DNA of 64,000 bases. Origin: Diphasiastrum complanatum. Lineage: Eukaryota; Streptophyta; Lycopodiopsida; Lycopodiales; Lycopodiaceae. The notes under the pieces were generated by a model. It was not told the origin of the DNA and ran no database searches. It saw only the letters and a list, made by a program, of their open reading frames with translations. Of the stretch, positions 11,663-22,521 are shown piece by piece (the stretch's first letter is position 1; each line of letters opens with the position of its first letter). The DNA lies in NCBI GenBank assembly GCA_029204225.1, contig CM055111.1:29796790-29860789 (forward strand), read 5' to 3'. The position numbers were made by a program, and so were the translations under genes.

Positions 11663-12665
11663 ACTCCTTGCTGCAGGGTGAATTGGACCAATATAATGCA
11701 ATCCCCATTTTTCGAACGGTGGTTAGGCTAAGACTGGATGTAGTGGATCATAGTTCAATCTCGTTGGTCTCCTTGCCCTTTGGCACACATCGCACTTTTT
11801 CAAGTATTCCTCCGTATCTTTATGAATCGTTGGCCACCAACATCCTTATTGTAGGATCTTGCGAACTGTAATGTCAGATGCAAAATGACCCCCACCCATG
11901 CCTTCATGTGAAAGCGAAATGATTTGGGTGGTCTCATGAGTAAGAATACACCACCGAAGAATTCCATCAAGACCTCTTCGGTACAACGGCTAGGCAATCA
12001 GCTGATAAGGTCTAGCCTTCAAGATCAATTTCCGCTGTTCCGCCTTTGGTAGTGATTTGTCTAGTTGGCCCCGCATTAGATATTCAACAATGTTGGTGGC
12101 CCATTCTGGTACTGTGTCCACATAAAATAAGGCAGCATCTGCCAACTCATCATCGGGTTGGGTTGCAATCTCCTTTCCCTTGATTTGTGACACATGATCT
12201 ACCATGTAGTGTTGTTTTCGCTTGCGAACTACTATCCGAAAATCAAACTCCAATAATAGAAGTAGCCATTTGGTGATTCTTCCGGTGTTGCAAGTTTTAT
12301 TAACGAGATAGAGCAAGGGTTGATGGTCCGTATAAAAAGCAAAAGTGTGGCCATCAAGTAATGTCAAAATTTCTTAACCGCATAGATCATTGCTAGTGCT
12401 TCCCGCTCTGTGGTTGAATAGTTCATTTTGGTATCATTGAGCTGTCGGCTTGCAAACCGGATTGGAATTTGTGTTCACCTAGCTGGGTTAAGACTATTCC
12501 AACTGCATATTTTGATGCGTCCGTATGCACGTGAAACTCAATGGACCAATTGGGTGGGCGTAAGATTGGTGCTGAAACCAATGCATCCTTAAGCTTTTGG
12601 AAAGCCTTTAGGGCCTCCTCATTCCAATGTGGATCCGTTGTGAGTTTGTAGATTGGTCTGGCTAA
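11663..12665 (-). pseudogene. Ty3/gypsy RNase H-integrase relic
   Basis: Reading leftwards: RNase H entry (YKLTTDPHWNEEALKAFQKL, PILRPPNW, HTDASKYAVGIVL), then FAFYTDHQPLLYLVNK and VRKRKQHYMVDHVS (12367-11990), then integrase with the zinc finger (HEGMGGGHFA ... CWWPTIHKD ... CDVCQRARRP near 11760-11900) and the start of the core (KWGLHYIGPI). Stops and frame changes break it near 12420, 11990 and 11870. The integrase is cut by the copia LTR ending at 11662. Confidence 0.8.
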
Positions 12666-12845
12666 GGTAGGTGTACTTTCTGGTTTCCCACTTGTGAAAC
12701 CTTGTCTGAGTACGGACTCCAACCTGAAAATCAAGTACAGATTGATAGCACCCCAAAACAATCAAAACAAATGTAGACAAATGGAGAGAATCACTCAAAA
12801 TTGCTTCCAAAACCAAGATTGATGTCTCACAATGATTATGGCCAA
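12658..12845. repeat. Dispersed repeat, copy 1
   Basis: Matches 17069-17255 with about ten differences. It contains 'GTGTACTTTCTGGTTT', 'GTCTGAGTACGGACTCC' and 'AGAGAATCACTCAAAATTGC'. In copy 2 it runs into a TATATATAC box, so this is probably a reverse-orientation LTR fragment. It separates the gypsy RNase H from the gag knuckles. Confidence 0.65.
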
Positions 12846-12849
12846 GTTG

Positions 12850-13290
12850 AGGGTTGGTCGTCAGTGACCAATCGCAGTGGTGAGGGAGTCACTTCCTTCC
12901 TCTTCTATGCTCGCGTAACAGCTAACACAGGAGCGTGGAATTGTCGACCTTTCGATGGCATCCCTGCTGGAACTGCTGGTTGTTGTATGGCAACGAGGTT
13001 AGGTGCACTGGTTCCAGGTTTAAATGGACAATTCTTGTAAAAGTGTCTATAACCACATTCTCGACAGGAGATTGTATATTGTCCCTTGTAGGGACATTCT
13101 GCTATTCTGTGTCCCTCGCCGCATCCATAGCAGCCGCAATTTCTTCCACCTTGGCGCTGAGTTTGAGCTGCATAGGTCAAAACATATTCATTTATGGCAG
13201 GATCCATAAATGGTTCATCTGGTCCGTATCATTATTGCTGCTCAGGTTGAGGTGGCATTTGCATCTTTGGTTATGATGTTGTCAGATTTA
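12850..13290 (-). pseudogene. Ty3/gypsy nucleocapsid with two zinc knuckles
   Basis: The 100-codon frame 13207-12905 holds two adjacent CCHC knuckles (CYGCGEGHRIAECP and CRECGYRHFYKNCP), followed by a proline-rich tail. These bind the element's RNA during packaging. It points the same way as the RNase H-integrase piece to its left and probably belongs to the same element, with protease and RT missing between them. Upstream capsid sequence is not recognisable. Confidence 0.75.
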
Positions 13291-13297
13291 CCAAGCC

Positions 13298-13482
13298 CGG
13301 TTGGAAAGATGGTATACTACCAATATTGGAAAAACATGCACATGGCGTTTAGCGCAATTCGCTCACAATCCATCCATCACAGCCAATTGTGGTCCCGCTT
13401 CATTCGTATTGTTGCAGACACCCATCGCAAGAACTGTGACACCGAGGATGCCAAGGACAAACAACTAGAAAAGAATCAATAA
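13298..13482 (+). pseudogene. Unrecognised C-terminal ORF fragment
   Basis: A 60-codon stretch with YYQYWKNMHMAF, SQSIHHSQLW and RIVADTHRKNC ending in TAA. The pattern loosely recalls the sequence just before the gypsy 3' LTR at 18200-18370 (LHYYKSMPF, IYHSRQQQS), so it may be the end of the same kind of extra ORF. No known domain is visible. Confidence 0.35.
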
Positions 13483-14082
13483 AACAATGCTCTTTCAAAA
13501 AAAAAAAGTCCACAAAAAGCATACAAGGACTCAACTTTCTTTTTATTGTTTTTCATTGTTCTCTCATTTTTCTTCTTTTATTTATTTTCTTTTTATTTAC
13601 TCCCTTGTGCAGCTCAACCTAACTATCTATACGTCTCTTCTGCCTCTTCTGCAACGGTTTCACATCCACACATGCATACGTGTTCCCTTTGGAAGGTGCA
13701 TAGCTTGAGGAAAGGTCCTCGAGTCTCCTCTTGCCTCCCTTCATAGGATTTCTATTGTGGCATGCTTGTATTGCTTATGTGCTTAGTTAGCCGCAATTCC
13801 ATTATTATTTCAATTATCTTTGCGTGTTAGATAGGTTTTAGTTGTTGGGTAAGCCTTAGCAAGATTTAGTTTCTTTAGAAGTTCTTGGCTAGTTGGGAAA
13901 GCCTTAGCCAAGCCTTAGTTTAGGTTTGATTTCGAGCACCAGTTGGGAAGCTTTGGTGCTCTCCTTTTCCTTTTTCATTTGTAGGCTTTTATGTAGATCT
14001 TAGGAAGTGGACGACCTGTCTACAACTATACTACATCCATGAGTAGATCTAGCCACTGCATAGAATAGTTTTATTTCCAACA
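13483..14082 (+). repeat. gypsy-like 5' LTR (partial)
   Basis: From about 13670 to 14082 this matches the last 420 bp of the LTR at 18391-19212: GTGTTCCCTTTGGAA, GGTGCATAGCTTGAGG, AGTAGATCTAGCCAC and TTCCAACA. The stretch 13483-13669 is T-rich and does not match, so the LTR is truncated or replaced on its left. A primer-binding site follows directly. Confidence 0.65.
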
Positions 14083-14096
14083 TTGGCACCATTGCC
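14083..14096 (+). promoter_or_regulatory. Primer-binding site, probably tRNA-Asp type
   Basis: TTGGCACCATTGCC starts right at the LTR end. It is a variant of the TGGCGCCGTTGCC site used by plant Athila/Tat-type gypsy elements; two differences from that form are visible. Confidence 0.5.
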
Positions 14097-14810
14097 ACTT
14101 TTCAAGTTTTTCTACATAGCTTACTTTGTTTCTCTTTTCTACCATTGCTAACGTGCTTATGTGTATGCTTGCCTACTATTCTTCTTCACACTACAGCAAA
14201 GGGGAAGCAACAAAAGTGTCAACTTGTGCATTTTCTCTGAAAGAAATGACCCAAGTGACAATTTTTTTAGCAATTAGGTATATCAAAATTCGCTGGGCTA
14301 TCTGCAGCCATAACAGAACGTTATCTTTCAGCCTATCACCTTTGCAAATTTTGACCTTGCTCAAATTTCTAGAAATCAACGTGTCTTATTGTCAAAACCC
14401 TCTGTTTTTCAACTAAACCTTTGTCTTAGAATTCACCAGCTCTATTGAGACTAGATCTCTAAAAGATCAGTCCTCTGGCAACTCTGCAAATTCTATCTCA
14501 AAGATTAAATTCCAAAAAATTATAAAAAAAATCAATATTTTAAAGTGGAAATTCTCTATCAAAATTTGTGAGTACTATCTTCTTATTACTCAGCCTGTCT
14601 GCGAGTTCTAGTCCCTACGAGTTCTGTTACTCCAGAAAAGTCCCAACTCTTGCTCACAATCACTATTCTACAGGAAAACCGTCTTATTTTTATCTTTTTT
14701 GGCCAAAGTACAGTACTGTACTACATATCTATACTGATCTTATGTTCTTAACCTTGCATTATGCTGAAACTTCCAATCCTAATCCTCCACGTCTGGAAAG
14801 ATGAATTCCG
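14097..14810 (+). other. Untranslated leader, no gene seen
   Basis: AT-rich stretch between the primer-binding site and the gag relic. The 96-codon frame at 14126 has no recognisable motif. Confidence 0.4.
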
Positions 14811-15404
14811 CGCATTGATGCACCAAAGTACGATGGAGAATTTGACCTAGTTATATTTCCCCAAGACTTTGATAATGCATGTCGATTCTATAGAGACACT
14901 TCTGAAATTGAAAAGCTCAGATTGTTTTCTATGGTCCTCTATGGAACCGCCAAAGAGTGGTATCTCAACCTAGAAACTCCTAGTTTCGTTTCTTGGAATA
15001 CCCTCAAAGATGCTCTTATCAAGTGTTTTAAACCATCCAAACTGACTTAAGGCCCATTCATACAAATCACCCACATCAAGATGCGTCATGAAGAGTCTGT
15101 TAGAAGCAACATTGAGCATTTCAAACGTCTCAAGGTAGAATGTGTCGATGACAATATCACCAAACATATGGCCATCAAATTGTTCCTGGTTGGACTCTCT
15201 AAAAGTATCCACCGCAAACTGAGAGATAAGGTCCTGCTATACCAAGCCAAAGCCTTCAAAGGCAAACTGAAATTTTTTGGCCAAGGACCTAACATCATTA
15301 AAAAAATCTTTGCCTCTGGATATGTCCAACTCCAAACCCTTCAAGGCGATATTATGGACACTATGGTCAATGGGAGTCGACCGAGAAAGTACAACGAACC
15401 CTGA
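14811..15404 (+). pseudogene. Ty3/gypsy gag capsid relic
   Basis: Begins with RRIDAPKYDGEF and continues FPQDFDNACRFYRD, EIEKLRLFSMVLYGTAKEWYLNL, FVSWNTLKDALIKCFKPSK, then a stop (TAA near 15050), then RHEESVRSNIEHFKRLK and KHMAIKLFLVGLSKSIHRKLRD. This is the gypsy capsid pattern, in normal order. No zinc knuckle, protease or pol follows. It is the only recognisable retroviral domain between the LTRs, so the element could not move on its own. Confidence 0.75.
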
Positions 15405-16095
15405 TTTTATCATGATATGTATAAGCTGTTTTCTTTTCTACTATATTTTCTTCATTTTTATTGTTTGCATGCCATTTCAACAACATTTTTGTTGAGCTTT
15501 CTTGTTCCACCTATCAAGATACTATCGTATCAGGTATACCAACAGTCTTCTCTGAGAAAACCACAAAAGTCATTAATTTCAGACAAAAAATTTTCACAAC
15601 ATCTCAAATAGAATTTGCCTGACCCCTTTTTCACAGAAAACGATTCATTTTTGGCCTCCGCGACTTCTTTTTCAGACACAAAAATGTCTAAAAATAGAAA
15701 AATGTAGTTTTCTTCATCAGATATCCATTCTCCAAATTCGCAAACAATTTGTTGGAGCTCAAATTGATCCTCACGATTTCTTTATTATCTCCGAGAATTC
15801 TGATCAGATACATTTTTGCACTATCAGACGTTTTCTCTCTTTTGGCAATAAAAAATCACTTACAAGAATTCGCGGGCCTCCAGAACGTTGCCTCAAAATT
15901 CGCAACCATCATTACCAAATTGTGGACAGTGAGGATGATTTTTGGGTGAAGTTGCAAATTCCTGCCCAAAAAGTCTATATATAGGCCTCCACCTTCTCTC
16001 CACGAGTTCAATTAAGATTGTTGCTCTCGAGTTCATGCCAAATTTTTTTTCAAAATTTTCAAAATTCTCAAAGCAATCTAAAATTACTGCTACCA
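15405..16095 (+). other. No recognisable gene
   Basis: AT-rich internal sequence of the gypsy-like element. The short frames show no known motif. Confidence 0.4.
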
Positions 16096-16819
16096 TGACT
16101 TCCTGCGATTCCTCGCTGAGCTTGCATCGCCGTAAACCCCCTCGTCCTTATTCAGGGGATATAATCATGATCTATCTTAAGAATTATGCCGAGCAGCTCA
16201 CACTAGGCCAAGAATATCCTCACCAACCTTGGATTTGATCTAACACTTTTCCAGGACCAGCAGAGCGAGAGCCTCATCCGAGCAGCCTACTTGACCTATT
16301 TGGATGAGTTCCAAACTTTCCAGATTACATCCAAGAATGGCAGCTATTCTATTATCAACGTCTCTCCTGGGAATCTTCAGAGCGTCGGCTTTCCTAATCT
16401 CGAAGAGACAATCCATGGAAAGGGCACTAGCTATGATGCCAAGTACTTCACAAAGTTTTTGACAGACAACGGCAAAACCGTTGCCCAAACCAACAACGGG
16501 ATTGCTATCCGCCTCATCACGGATCCCCATCTACGGCCGCCTCAGAGATCCTAGTCACCATGGTCACAGTACATACACCAAGATGGATTGCATCCCACCG
16601 AGCGATCTCTTTTCTCTGACCCTCACCATGGATGACCCCACTCAAAATTATAAGTGGGCTGAGAAGGTAGCGAAGAAGCTGTGCGGAGCTCTGAAAGCTC
16701 GCAAATCAACTACCAAATGTGGGTATCTCCTCCACATGTTGGTCACCAAACAATTGGGATCTAGGACAACTGCTGCCATCAACGAGCTAGATGATGTTTA
16801 TCCAAGCACAAAAAAATGA
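16096..16819 (+). pseudogene. Unrecognised internal ORF fragments of the gypsy-like element
   Basis: Three partly overlapping frames (16096-16238, 16291-16554, 16481-16819) look like one decayed coding region because each begins where the previous loses sense. Visible pieces are RRKPPRPYSGD, DLFSLTLTMDDPTQNYKWAEKVAKK and STTKCGYLLHMLVTKQLG. I recognise no domain. Tat/Ogre-type gypsy elements carry an additional ORF, so that origin is possible; this is inference only. Confidence 0.35.
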
Positions 16820-17068
16820 GCCACCCCCCAACCGACGACACCACTAACCCCACCTTCATTCCACGACAATTTTTTCCAGAGTCACAAAGAATTGCAGAAG
16901 CTAATCCCTCGTTGTGCAAAAAACACAAAAAGGACCAAGAGTGGATCCTAATCTGATCCTCAAGAGGGATTGGTTGTCATATTACTTGATCTATCAATCT
17001 ACTTGAGATTAAGATCAATCTAGATCAATTCTAGACACAAAATCCTAACAAGAACAATCATTAATTGA

Positions 17069-17260
17069 AGGTAGGTGTACTTTCTGGTTTTCCACGTGTG
17101 AAACCTTGTCTGAGTACGGACTCCAACCTGAAAATCAAGTACACATTGATAGAACCTCAAAACAATCAAAACAAATGTAGACAAATGGAGAGAATCACTC
17201 AAAATTGCTTCCAAAACCAAGATTGGTGTCTCACACTGATTATGGCCAAATGTGGCTCTA
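17069..17260. repeat. Dispersed repeat, copy 2
   Basis: Second copy of the 12658-12845 repeat, here ending at a TATA box (CTATATATAC near 17257). It includes CCACGTGTGAAACC, a version of the window-wide palindrome. It is probably an LTR fragment in reverse orientation. Confidence 0.65.
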
Positions 17261-17389
17261 TATATACAATAAGTGGGAGCTCGTGGTACTGATCATCCCT
17301 CTGATCCTACATGTGTGAAGGTTCTTTGTCATATGATGATTCATCATGCAAAACTGACACTTAAACAAAACCTTCTATTTTGAGCACTT

Positions 17390-18183
17390 TTGGTCCATTT
17401 TCCTTCTATATGGAGATCTACTTGGAAATCTTCTAGAATTCAAAATTCACCTACTTCAACTTATTCCACACGTGTGAGCTATCCTCTACACATGGGATCT
17501 GACACTCGCCTCCTCTCTCTCCTAAACCCGATCCACAAACTGAACAAAAGATTGCCTCTGAAGCCCCAACCATCCGGCACAGAATCACGCCCACAGAACC
17601 AAGCAAGGAGTTGTGCGCCTCTCAAGAGTTTGCAAAGAAGTATCCAACAACGAAAGAGTGAGGTGGCTACATACTGCCAGATTTGGACCAGTGTCAGACA
17701 CATAAAGCAACAGTCAGACTCCCGGATCCACAACCTCTCTAGCGTCATCAGCTCTTCCTACAAAGTAAGACCTCAATGGCACGGTATCTCGAAGCTCCCT
17801 CCTACATGAGCACCAATCCTTATTACTATCCAGTAGCGAGGTGAGAACCGTTTCCAGCCACCAAGGTCAAGAACAGAATCTTTTGACCTAAGCTCACAGG
17901 CATGGATACTGGCAACTTAGCCAAAGACATGGTCACCAACTGTCGAGTATTCTACCAGAAGCACCATGGCAATCATGATCGCGATGTCAGATACTTTGCG
18001 GATAATTGTGGCCTGGTGGCATTTCTGACAAAACTCAAAGGTTTTTGGGATCAAGGTTTACCCCCAATCGCCCTTGACATCAATAAACCCTTGCGCATGC
18101 AAGATGACCATATCAACGTTGCAAGGCTCTATTATCGCGCTGCACTCACTTCCGCCCTGCACGCTGATATGGTGAAGCTATGA
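17390..18183 (+). pseudogene. Unrecognised coding remnant before the 3' LTR
   Basis: Frames at 17390-17809 and 17902-18183 (93 codons: AKDMVTNCRVFYQKHHGNHD, RYFADNCGLVAFLTKLKGFW, HINVARLYYRAAL) look coding by composition and end in TGA at 18181. No domain is recognised. A further stretch to 18370 (LHYYKSMPFLNKLWWQMMEG) continues in another frame, so the region was probably one ORF that has since decayed. Confidence 0.35.
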
Positions 18184-18376
18184 AAAACCCATAACTTTCT
18201 CCAGGGTATGCTCCATTACTACAAATCCATGCCCTTCCTGAACAAATTATGGTGGCAAATGATGGAGGGCATCGACACGACAATCTACCACTCCCGACAG
18301 CAACAGTCTTGCCTCCAAGAAGCCCAAAAGATCCAGGACAAAAAGACGTCGATTGGTGTGGGACCACCAATCCAAT

Positions 18377-18390
18377 AAGGAGGGGGATAA
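18377..18390 (+). promoter_or_regulatory. Polypurine tract
   Basis: AAGGAGGGGGATAA lies directly before the LTR start TGTTAGC and would prime plus-strand synthesis. Confidence 0.6.
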
Positions 18391-19212
18391 TGTTAGCAAC
18401 TGTGCTAACACAGAGAAAAAATAAAAAATAATAATAGAACTCCATGGCATGTGTTTTGTAAGACCATGTATGAGTATTTGTCAATAAACTTCAAGCCATG
18501 GCATGTGTTTTGTAAGTCCATGAGTGGAAGCTTAAATAATAATAAAATAGCTTAAACTTAGATTTAGACTTAGACTTAGGAAACTTAAGATTAGAAATAT
18601 TTTATCTTAAGTTTTCCTAAGTTAAGAAATTTGAAGTTCTAAATCCTAATTTAGAAGTTCTTGAAAGGCTAGAAACATATTAGTCCCATAAATTAGTAGA
18701 CACTTATGGAAGACCCTCCTTGCCATAAAAGGAGAGGTATTTGCATTGTAACCAACACTTTTGAGATTAAGCTATCTTGCTCTCTATTTTGGAGAATCAT
18801 CATTCTATGTCATTTGTGTTCCCTTTGGAAAGGTGCATAGCTTGAGGGAAGGTGCTCGGGCCTCCTCTTGCCTCCTTTTCATCGGTTTATTGTGGCATGT
18901 TCTTTATTGCTTATTTACTTAGTATTAGCCGCAATATCATTTTATTACCCTTTGGGTGTTAAGTAGAATTTAGATTAATCACCTTGCTAGTTGGGTAAGC
19001 CTTAGCAAGGGTTTGTATTTTGTCACCTTAGATAGTTTCATTTCCGTTTTGAGCACTAGTTGGGTAAGCCTTAGTGCTTCTGTCATTACTTCTTATTTTC
19101 ACATTTCTGTTAGAAACTCGGTAGAAACTTAAAAAGTAGACGAATCTCTACATCCCTATACTACACCCGTAAGTAGATCTAGCCACCACACACACTAGAA
19201 ATACTTCCAACA
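18391..19212 (+). repeat. gypsy-like 3' LTR, 822 bp
   Basis: Begins TGTTAGCAACTGTGCTAACA (itself an inverted repeat) and ends TTCCAACA. It contains a short internal duplication of CCATGGCATGTGTTTTGTAAG (about 18441 and 18497) and the segment shared with 13670-14082. On its right it abuts the copia cop-B fragment. Confidence 0.7.
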
Positions 19213-19640
19213 TGCATCCTTTGAAAAATGGTTATCAGAGTTTCTTCATCATTTTCTTTGAAAATCTTTGTGTCCACATGCTTTGTGCATGATCATTCCA
19301 ATGTAAGAACCAAAGATTATCATATTTCAATGATAGGAATAATGGTAGTGTTTTGCTCTTCAAGTAGAAATTGTAGAATCTACTTGTTTTCCACCAAAGA
19401 ATTTGTCAATGGTGGAAATGTGATCTTTCAAGAGTGGAAGATTTGTAAACTTGAAGAAGCACCTTTGGATCAACACCTTATTCAATTCGTTGATGTTTCG
19501 GAGTCAAGTCAAGTGGAGGATCAAGCTCAAGACCCGAGAACTCCAAGAAGAACTTTGAGTATCAAGATGGAGCCATCTGGGCTCAATCATATGGATCAAG
19601 CAAGGCAAGTTCTCTTTGGCAACATTATGTATGCACTTAA
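19213..19640 (+). pseudogene. cop-B 3' half: integrase C-terminal relic
   Basis: The frame ending near 19662 is a decayed copia integrase tail: CFVHDHSNVRTKD, IGIMVVFCSSS, RIYLFSTKEFV, VIFQEWK and the PRRTLSIKMEPSGL box that normally precedes RT. It is cut at 19640 by cop-A, with target duplication CTTAA (19636-19640), and resumes at 25338. It forms the 3' half of cop-B, whose 3' LTR is at 25618-26319. Confidence 0.7.
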
Positions 19641-20500
19641 TGTTAAAATTGGCAAAAGCTAACTTGGTTAAATCTTGTAAATACCATAATGACTTGTACC
19701 TATCATCATTAGACATGTGTGGAGCCTGTTCCCACGTGTGAAATCTATGCCTAAGTCATTTAGATAGATCATAAATGTTGTACATATAATTTAAATTGGA
19801 AACTAGTGGCTAAATTGGCCAAAAACTAGTTTAGTAGTATTATGACACTTGGCACCATTCTAGTGGTAGAAAATGCTATATCACATGGGTAGGAGTGGTC
19901 TCCCACGTGTGAAATATCATATAGAAAGTTCAGATCCATTGTATATAGATTTCATACATGTCAAAAGTCAAATCTCCTAGATTGTAGGACCTATCTCCTA
20001 ATTTGTAGGAATCTAGAAGGTCAACACTAGCCACCAATGATGATGTGGCAAATTAATGGAATCTTAGCCAAAGTGGATATGGATAAGCACTATGACCTGT
20101 CTCACACGTGCTGGAAGTGTCTTAGAGAGAGAGTATGATGATTTTTTAATCCATGATGGATCCACTTTGAGAAATTAATGAGGCAAGATCTTGGTTTTGG
20201 AGGCATATCTTGAGTATTCTCATATTTGTGTTGTGATTTTATGGTTCTATTGCTTTCTAACACTTGTGTACTTCACTCTCTGCTGTAATTCCGTACAGGT
20301 ACTGTTCTTCACACGTGTGAAGGCAGTAGGTCTCAAGTTTAATCATTTGCTTGTTGTTCTTGCTAGATTTTTGATGGGAAATTGATCTAATTCTAGATCT
20401 AATCATTGGTTGATTAGTAGACCATGTAATCTAGCTTCCAACACCTCTTGAGGATCTGATCTAGATCCATTCTTGGTCTTTATTTCTCTGAAATTTCACA
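19641..20500 (+). repeat. cop-A 5' LTR
   Basis: TGTTAAAATTGG to ATTTCACA, 860 bp. It carries several CCACGTGTGA or CACACGTGTG palindromes (near 19729, 19911 and 20310), a TATA-like GTATATAGAT at 19941-19950, and the GGATCTGATCTAGATCC hairpin at 20453-20469. Confidence 0.9.
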
Positions 20501-20513
20501 TGGTATCAGAGCC
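20501..20513 (+). promoter_or_regulatory. Primer-binding site (initiator tRNA-Met)
   Basis: TGGTATCAGAGCC directly after the LTR, complementary to the 3' end of plant initiator tRNA-Met. Confidence 0.9.
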
Positions 20514-22521
20514 AAGTACAAGAGATTAAAGCATTGATCTAAACAACACCCAGATTGGCAAGTTTTTTGAGAAAACTCACTAATCTTGAGTGGGCGAGTT
20601 TGAAGAGTTAGTTAGCCTTGATATTTGTGCATCAAACTTGGTTGTGGGATGCAGGGTTACTCTTCACACGTGTGAGGACGTACAGTACCAGTTTTGGAGC
20701 TATATTTTTCAGTTTGATGCTATATCTTACTCATACACCCAAACTAGCAGGTTTTTTGGAAACTAGCTAATCTTGAGGTAGCGAGTTTGAATAGATAGAT
20801 AGAATCATTATATTTGTACCAAATATTTTTGTGGGCTTCATGTGTACTTACCACACGTGTGAGGACGTACATAACCTGTTATGAGCAATAAAATTCAGTT
20901 TTGGTGCATTTAATGCCTCATACACCCAAAACTAGTCAATCTAGTGCATTTTTCAAGCTTTGTAATGCATTGTTTCTATTCCTTTGATTTGTTCTTGGTA
21001 TAGATCAATCATATAGATGATTTGAATCTTTATTACAGTACATTAAAGCTGATCTTCATATGCTTTGGGTGTGCATTAAAGTTGAGAGTGAAAGATTGCC
21101 AAAAACCATAGATTAAGGAGTGATTTGCAAGGGAAGAGATTGAAATCCATTGTATCTTCACTCTAGATGTGTTCAAGAGTGAAAGGGTTGAGACTAGAAG
21201 CATCTAAGTGCTAGAAGTCAGCCTTGGATAAGTCCTCCAAGTGAAATCTTAAGTGAATTTCTAGAGCACAAACACTCATAAAGGCAAAATCTACCAATAC
21301 AAGTGATAAGCATTGTTGGAGAGTTCTAGAAGTGATTTTTGAGATCTAAGTCACATTGTTCCACTCCTACTCAAAGAGTTGAGTTTTGTTTGGCTTGAAA
21401 GAGAGTCATAGAGGTGTGTAAGTCACATGTGTAGTGTTTGATCCAAAAATCCTAAGAGTTCCTTCCTTTGTAGAGGGCAAGTTCTAGTAACTCATTTCTT
21501 GACTTTGGTGGAAAAATTGTCTCCTTCATTGTGATCAAATCTTGCTAAGTGGCATTAGCTCTTTGTAAGCACATATCTTAGTGAGAGAGAAGTATCACAT
21601 TTTTGAATTTCATTCCAACTCTAAAGAGGTAGAGTCATTGGTACTTGGTGGAGTCCAATAGGGGTGAATGAATTCAATTTTTGAGCACAATTTGACATTG
21701 TATGTATGAAACTCAAATAAGTTCTAATTCAACTTTCTTTGTGAGAGGGTGAGGGTCAAGTTGTGATCCCATTGGGAGTATAGAACAAGGAGGAGTCCAT
21801 ATTTGAGTGTTCATACATGGTTGGGATCTTTGTGAATCTCTAGATGTCTAATTTTTAAGCTTGGTGAAAAATTATTGACATAGATTGTTATCAAACCATT
21901 TCATGTCCATTCCAAATCTCAAGAGTGAGATTATTTGGGTCAAGAGGATTCCAAAAGGCGTGATTGGATCTGATCTTTGTGTGTTTGAATCTAGTATACA
22001 TGTCAAGTTTATGTGATCTAGTGTAGATCATTTTTTTTTTGTGAAAGTTAGTGGTTTAATTTGTTGTCGAATCAAATCAAATTCAATCAAAATCTTAAGA
22101 GTGAGATTATTTGGGTCAAGAGTGAGTCCAAAAGAAGTGATTGAGTTTGATTTTCAAGTATTTGAAACAAAACCCATCCTTTGTTCAAGAATATCAAAAG
22201 TTGAGTGAACTAGTCAAGAGAAAAGAAAAATCTAGGAGTCAAATCTTTTCAAATCCATTCCAACTCTCAAAAGAAAGAGTCATTGGTGTTTGTTGAGTCC
22301 AATAGGGGTGTTTGAATCTGATTTTTGTGATTTGATAGAGTGCTTTGGTCTTAGTGATCAAAGCAAAAATTAGTTTCCAATTGACTAGGTTGAAAAGAGA
22401 TATGATTCAAAATTTGTCTTGTGTAGATCCTTCTAGATTGTTGAATGTGTTCAAATCTAGTTTCTTGAGAGTCACAAATTACATTTTGAAAAGTCATATC
22501 ACAAAGTTTTACTTCCTCATC
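20514..22521 (+). repeat. cop-A leader with two sets of diverged tandem repeats
   Basis: Long untranslated leader. Set 1: two units of about 190 bp (20549-20738 and 20739-20928), each with 'CTAATCTTGAG', 'GCGAGTTTGAA' and a CACACGTGTGAGGACGTAC block. Set 2: four diverged units (about 21600-21680, 21905-21990, 22080-22160, 22255-22330) built on 'CCAAATCTCAAGAGTGAGATT...GAGTCCAAWAGGGGTG'. No coding region is visible before 22345. Confidence 0.7.

Noticed and set aside
19504-19716. Reverse-strand open frame across the cop-A 5' end
   Set aside because: It crosses the target site and LTR boundary and has no motif. The plus-strand integrase tail explains this stretch.
20191-20385. 64-codon ORF present identically at 20191 and 25028
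   Set aside because: Both lie inside cop-A LTRs. The identity reflects the LTRs being identical and does not show a gene.
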